This document shows, piece by piece, positions 30,991 through 33,823 of a stretch of 33,823 nucleotides of DNA. This DNA is from Betaproteobacteria bacterium HGW-Betaproteobacteria-6 (lineage in GTDB: Bacteria; Pseudomonadota; Gammaproteobacteria; Burkholderiales; Rhodocyclaceae). Each line of letters starts with the position of its first letter. Within the stretch, counting starts at the first letter, position 1. The position numbers were made by a program, and so were the translations under genes. Under the pieces are notes generated by a model, which had not been told where the DNA came from, did not search any database, and saw only the letters and a list, made by a program, of their open reading frames with translations. The stretch covers positions 1 to 33,823 of the forward strand of contig PHCF01000018.1 in the NCBI GenBank assembly GCA_002842145.1, written 5' to 3'.

Positions 30991-31965
30991 TTACTCGGCC
31001 GTTCCTTCGCGCAACTGTTTGCGCCGGATAAGCAGGGCCAGCATCATGCAGACGAAGATGGCGACGAGCAGACCATAGCCCCAGTACGGGTAGGAGAAAG
31101 TCGAGAACTGGGCGACCTTGCCTTCGCCGAAGACGGTAGGCATGAACGGTTTGACGGTGAAGGCGCCCCACGGGTGCATGTTGTGCCCGAAGAACCACAG
31201 CCAGCCGGCGTAGGTGATGACGAAGAAGAGCGGGAGCAGGGCCGGGACCAGCGCCAACAGGAGCTGGAACGGTTTGATTCTGGCGGTGCCGGCAATGACG
31301 ATGCCCATGACGGCGATGAGCCCGAAGATAACGATCTTCGAAATGTTGCGGACGTTGTCGCCCCAGGCGTGGATGCGGTCCATGTCCTTGAAGAAGGAGC
31401 CGGATTCCTGCATGTAGGCCTGGACGTGGCTTTCGAGGTGGCCGAGGACGAACTGGTCAACGATCATCCAGGCGGCGACGGCGGCAAAGCCGGCGCTCAA
31501 TATCAAAATGCGCGGTTTTTTCCGGTTGACCGTGAAAGCCAGCATCATCACGGCAAAGAAGCCGAAGAAGAACTTGGCCAGCGGTTTTTCTACCGGGGCG
31601 CCGGTGGCGATCGGGAACATCCCCACGTAGTGGTTGATGGTGTTCATTTCATGGACGCAGTCGAGGCCTTCGGCGCCCTGGTCGACGTTCTTGGCGGCGT
31701 CGGTGATCGGGTTGTAGCGCTCGTCGGTGGCTTCGAGATCCTTCTGGATGATCTCGTTGGCCATCCGGGATCCCTTGCCGGCGACCTTGCAGCCGTTATA
31801 GACACCGTCGAAATGGAAATGGATGCGGATGCCATCGGGGAAGGCATCGGCCGGATAATTCGGAGCGGTCAAGGAAACCCACCAGATGGGCGCAAAATAG
31901 GCTGCTACCAGACACACCAGGGCGATGAAGGTCAGCCCGCCGACAATCTTGTTTTGTTTTTCCAT
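30991..31965 (-). CDS. nosB: NosB, membrane protein of clade II nos clusters
   Basis: About 324 residues from ATG 31965; the upstream part of the open frame overlaps the diheme cytochrome gene and is not used. The first helix (about 8-30) is followed by a periplasmic domain with F-H-F-D-G-V-Y-N-G-C and H-E-M-N-T-I-N-H-Y-V-G-M, then about five further helices and histidines in H-N-M-H-P-W-G. Position after nosZ and before nosD, and topology, match NosB of Wolinella-type clusters, whose function is not settled; electron transfer is a fair guess. A copy of the dispersed repeat lies inside the coding region. Confidence 0.82.
   Translation of the reverse strand: MEKQNKIVGGLTFIALVCLVAAYFAPIWWVSLTAPNYPADAFPDGIRIHFHFDGVYNGCKVAGKGSRMANEIIQKDLEATDERYNPITDAAKNVDQGAEGLDCVHEMNTINHYVGMFPIATGAPVEKPLAKFFFGFFAVMMLAFTVNRKKPRILILSAGFAAVAAWMIVDQFVLGHLESHVQAYMQESGSFFKDMDRIHAWGDNVRNISKIVIFGLIAVMGIVIAGTARIKPFQLLLALVPALLPLFFVITYAGWLWFFGHNMHPWGAFTVKPFMPTVFGEGKVAQFSTFSYPYWGYGLLVAIFVCMMLALLIRRKQLREGTAE
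31505..31534 (-). repeat. Dispersed repeat, copy 6 (inside nosB)
   Basis: Minus-strand CACGGTCAACCGG, then AAAAAACCGCGC. This copy has lost the GGCC-A end. It encodes T-V-N-R-K-K in nosB and is the only copy in this orientation. Confidence 0.55.
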
Positions 31966-32012
31966 CGTACTGCTCTCTGTCTTGTTGCGCCCGGCGACTG
32001 GCCAGGTGGGAA

Positions 32013-32035
32013 GCTGCCCGCCGGAGGCGGGCAGC
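32013..32035 (-). other. Intergenic RNA hairpin after the diheme cytochrome gene
   Basis: GCTGCCCGCC (32013-32022), loop GGA, GGCGGGCAGC (32026-32035): a perfect 10-bp GC-rich stem with no T-run, so more likely an mRNA-stability or processing element than a terminator. Confidence 0.75.
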
Positions 32036-32045
32036 CGAAACGACC

Positions 32046-32819
32046 TTACAGGCCTCGCGACTTCCTGGCGGCCTTGGGCTTGCACATGTTGCCCGGCATG
32101 ACCAGGCTGGACTGGTAAGCCGAAATCGAGATCAACTGATCATCGGTGTATTTCTTGATGATCTTGACCATGTCCGGATTGGCGTTACGGCGATGGCCGT
32201 TGCGAATCTCGGTCATCTGACGCAGCAGATACTTGTAATGCTGACCGGCAATCACGGGGTAGAACTTTTCCTTGTTGCCTTCGCCGTTCTTGCCGTGGCA
32301 CTCCAGACACTCTTTCTCGTACAGCGCCTTGCCTTCGGCAACGCGCTTGGCCGTATCGGCTGGTGGCTTCCAGTTCGGATCTTCGCTGTCGCCCGGCTTG
32401 GAGTCGTAATGGCCGTGATCAAGCGGAATGCAGAGCTTCTCGATGTAGGAGGCGACGTTGGCCAGTTCCTGGGCGTCGGTCAGCGTGGCGGCAAACGGGT
32501 ACATCGTCGGATTGTCGCGCAGGCCGGCCCGGATGTCGGCCATCTGCTTGATCAGTACCGTGGTGTGCTGGCCGGCGAGCTGCGGGAAAGTTCCGTCCGG
32601 ACGACCGGCGCCGGAGGGCAGGTGACAGGCGCCGCAGGTCTCGTAACCTTCTTCGCCGGCCTTGGGATCGCCCTTTTTGGTCAGGGCTTCGCTCTTTTCG
32701 CCACCTTGGGCGTTCCATTTGTAATCCTTGCCTTCGATGCCCTGGGTTTTCGGTGCCTGCGGGCTGGCAAAGGCGATGCCTGCGGTTAGCAGGCTTATCA
32801 AAAGGAGTGATGCTTTCAT
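32046..32819 (-). CDS. Diheme c-type cytochrome of the nos operon
   Basis: 257 residues from ATG 32819, preceded by AGGAA (8 bases away), with a signal peptide ending near FASPQ. Two class I-like cytochrome domains: CGACH (about residue 63) and CLECH (about 175), each followed by the F-P-Q-L-A-G-Q-H or Y-P-V-I-A-G-Q-H motif and the Q-M-x-x-I-R-x-G helix typical of c4-type cytochromes. Likely electron carrier to NosZ (position analogous to nosC genes in other clade II clusters). It is separated from the neighbours by hairpins. Confidence 0.9.
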   Translation of the reverse strand: MKASLLLISLLTAGIAFASPQAPKTQGIEGKDYKWNAQGGEKSEALTKKGDPKAGEEGYETCGACHLPSGAGRPDGTFPQLAGQHTTVLIKQMADIRAGLRDNPTMYPFAATLTDAQELANVASYIEKLCIPLDHGHYDSKPGDSEDPNWKPPADTAKRVAEGKALYEKECLECHGKNGEGNKEKFYPVIAGQHYKYLLRQMTEIRNGHRRNANPDMVKIIKKYTDDQLISISAYQSSLVMPGNMCKPKAARKSRGL

Positions 32820-32850
32820 GTGAGGGTTCCTTTTATGGCGGGTGATTCTC

Positions 32851-32888
32851 AACGCTGAAGGCATTGTTGCACTAGGAATATCAGCGTT
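32851..32888. promoter_or_regulatory. Inverted repeat upstream of the diheme cytochrome gene
   Basis: AACGCTGA (32851-32858) and TCAGCGTT (32881-32888) are perfect complements separated by 22 bp. It may be an operator or a long-loop hairpin; its role is unknown. Confidence 0.4.
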
Positions 32889-32903
32889 CTTTGATGTTGG
32901 TCA

Positions 32904-32924
32904 GAAGCCGGGAACGCCGGCTTC
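32904..32924 (-). other. Intergenic RNA hairpin after the monoheme cytochrome gene
   Basis: GAAGCCGG (32904-32911), loop GAACG, CCGGCTTC (32917-32924), just after the stop of the monoheme cytochrome gene. No T-run follows on the minus strand. Confidence 0.75.
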
Positions 32925-32930
32925 CCGGGA

Positions 32931-33239
32931 TCACTTGAGTTTGGAGAGGTATTCGGCAATGGCCTTCATTTCAGCGTCATTGACGAGGTGCATGACGCCC
33001 TTCATGGCTGCGGTCTGGCCGTTGTTGCGGGCGCCGCTCTTGATGTCCTTCATCTGCTGTTCGGCGTAGGCGGCGTTCTGCCCGGCCAGTTTCGGGTAGT
33101 TCGGCATGAGCGGCTTGTCAGCCTTGGCGCCGTGGCAGGCGTTGCAGGTTTTTTCAGCGAACAGCTTGGCGCCATCGAGCTGGGCCATGGCGGGGCTGGC
33201 GACGAGTGTGGCAGCGATCAAAGTCATTACAAATTTCAT
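32931..33239 (-). CDS. Monoheme class I cytochrome c of the nos operon
   Basis: 102 residues, start ATG 33239 with a strong AGGAGGG upstream. Signal peptide 1-19 (AMA-Q), heme motif CNACH at about 32-36, Y-P-K-L-A-G-Q-N motif and a late Met (G-V-M-H-L) that should be the axial ligand. It is the likely direct periplasmic electron donor to NosZ or the link from NosG. It is the first gene downstream of nosZ. Confidence 0.92.
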   Translation of the reverse strand: MKFVMTLIAATLVASPAMAQLDGAKLFAEKTCNACHGAKADKPLMPNYPKLAGQNAAYAEQQMKDIKSGARNNGQTAAMKGVMHLVNDAEMKAIAEYLSKLK

Positions 33240-33263
33240 GGGTATTCCCTCCTGGATGTGAAA

Positions 33264-33290
33264 CGGGGAACAGAGTCGCTCTGTTCCCCG
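33264..33290 (-). other. Intergenic RNA hairpin between nosZ and the monoheme cytochrome gene
   Basis: CGGGGAACAGAG (33264-33275), loop TCG, CTCTGTTCCCCG (33279-33290): a perfect 12-bp stem. On the minus strand it is followed by TTTCAC, not a long T-run, so a partial terminator or mRNA 3'-end stabiliser for nosZ is likely. Confidence 0.8.
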
Positions 33291-33324
33291 CCAAATGCCT
33301 TAAGTCAGATCAAGACTTTTCGGC

Positions 33325-33823
33325 TTACTTGACCTTCTTGGCGCCGTTCTGCTCAAGGTAGGTCTTGGCACGCAGACCGATGTCGGCAGCCTTGACCTGG
33401 TATTGCCAGACTTGCTCGGCCCACAGATTGGCCTGGTCCCAGTCCTTCTTGGCCGCTGCGGCTTCGTGCTTGGCCTTGGCATCCTTGATCTTGTTCAGCT
33501 GATCGGTTGCGTCGTCGACCATGTTGACCACATCCGGGAAGTCCTTGAAATTGACGCTGGTGATGTAACCAACGACGGAGTCAATGACGACCTGGGTATC
33601 AACCACCTTCTTGACCGTGGCCTTGTAGTCGGCTTCGGTATAGACGGCCTTGGCCGCTACAACCTTGCCCGGCTTCCAGCCCTTCGGCTTGACCAGCAGG
33701 TAACCCTGCATTTCAAGGTGCAGTGCGGAGCAGAACTCCGTGCAGTAGTACGGATAGACACCTTCCTTGTCAGCCTTGAACTTGACCGTGACGGTCTTGC
33801 CCGGCTCGACCGAGGCGTGGGTG
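33325..33823 (-). CDS. nosZ: NosZ, nitrous-oxide reductase (C-terminal part only)
   Basis: The gene enters from the right edge; only the last ~166 codons are present. The visible sequence starts in the cupredoxin domain and shows the CuA site Y-C-T-E-F-C-S-A-L-H-L-E-M (two Cys, His, Met ligands). NosZ reduces N2O to N2 in the periplasm. After the CuA methionine there are still about 127 residues, predicted mostly helical and Lys/Ala-rich, without a heme motif; most clade I enzymes end soon after this point. The gene context (nosB, NosG/NosH, no nosR) marks it as clade II. The signal peptide and CuZ domain are outside the window. Confidence 0.95.
   Translation of the reverse strand, partial: THASVEPGKTVTVKFKADKEGVYPYYCTEFCSALHLEMQGYLLVKPKGWKPGKVVAAKAVYTEADYKATVKKVVDTQVVIDSVVGYITSVNFKDFPDVVNMVDDATDQLNKIKDAKAKHEAAAAKKDWDQANLWAEQVWQYQVKAADIGLRAKTYLEQNGAKKVK

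Noticed and set aside
32013-33290. Three nos hairpins as Rho-independent terminators
   Set aside because: None is followed by a T-run on the transcribed strand, and downstream genes clearly belong to the same pathway.

Overview
The window looks like chromosome from a denitrifying betaproteobacterium of the Rhodocyclales (Dechloromonas/Azonexus-like). This rests on gene content and style: a clade II (atypical) nos cluster, many c-type cytochromes, QseBC, TlpA and Aer homologues, and high GC. No rRNA, tRNA, IS element, phage gene or CRISPR array was seen.

Layout. (1) 1-2003, minus strand: a membrane-anchored FeS/FAD oxidoreductase (cut by the left edge) translationally coupled to a membrane protein with a degenerate GGDEF domain. 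(2) 2143-12328, plus strand, divergent from (1): a four-gene electron-transfer cluster. It encodes a ferric-reductase-like di-heme b membrane protein, a 24-heme periplasmic cytochrome made of eight tri-heme units, a 1639-residue cytochrome with 58 canonical CXXCH sites plus three expanded heme sites, and an outer-membrane beta-barrel with a periplasmic TPR segment. A terminator follows, then an orphan ccmI (12430-13653). (3) 13654-14622: an unrecognised protein. (4) 14718-18212, minus strand: an SHP-type heme protein, diheme cytochrome c, cytochrome b561 and QseB/QseC-like two-component operon, preceded by four half-sites phased at 11 bp. (5) 18369-19297: a small unknown gene and an outer-membrane barrel protein separated by a bidirectional terminator. 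(6) 19413-33823: the nos region. On the minus strand it runs nosZ (3' part only), two c-type cytochromes, nosB, nosD, nosG, nosH, then a large hybrid histidine kinase; an Aer-like receptor follows on the plus strand; then nosF, nosL, nosY and a TlpA-like thioredoxin on the minus strand.

How the genes work together. The nos genes would reduce N2O in the periplasm: NosG/NosH/NosB and the two small cytochromes pass electrons to NosZ, while NosD/F/Y/L mature its copper site. The 2143-12328 cluster has the parts expected of an inner-membrane-to-outer-membrane electron conduit: b-heme quinol or dehydrogenase coupling, a periplasmic heme carrier, a giant heme polymer and a barrel. This is the best candidate for an under-described system here. 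It resembles, as far as I remember, the large porin-cytochrome clusters (PCC3 type) proposed for Fe(II)-oxidising betaproteobacteria. Candidate FNR/CRP-type sites sit upstream of several genes, which would fit oxygen-responsive control.

A dispersed ~30-35 bp repeat (core YACGGTCAACCGG followed by an A-rich tract and GGCC) occurs six times across the window, both between genes and inside coding sequence. Three intergenic hairpins without U-tracts punctuate the first part of the nos operon.
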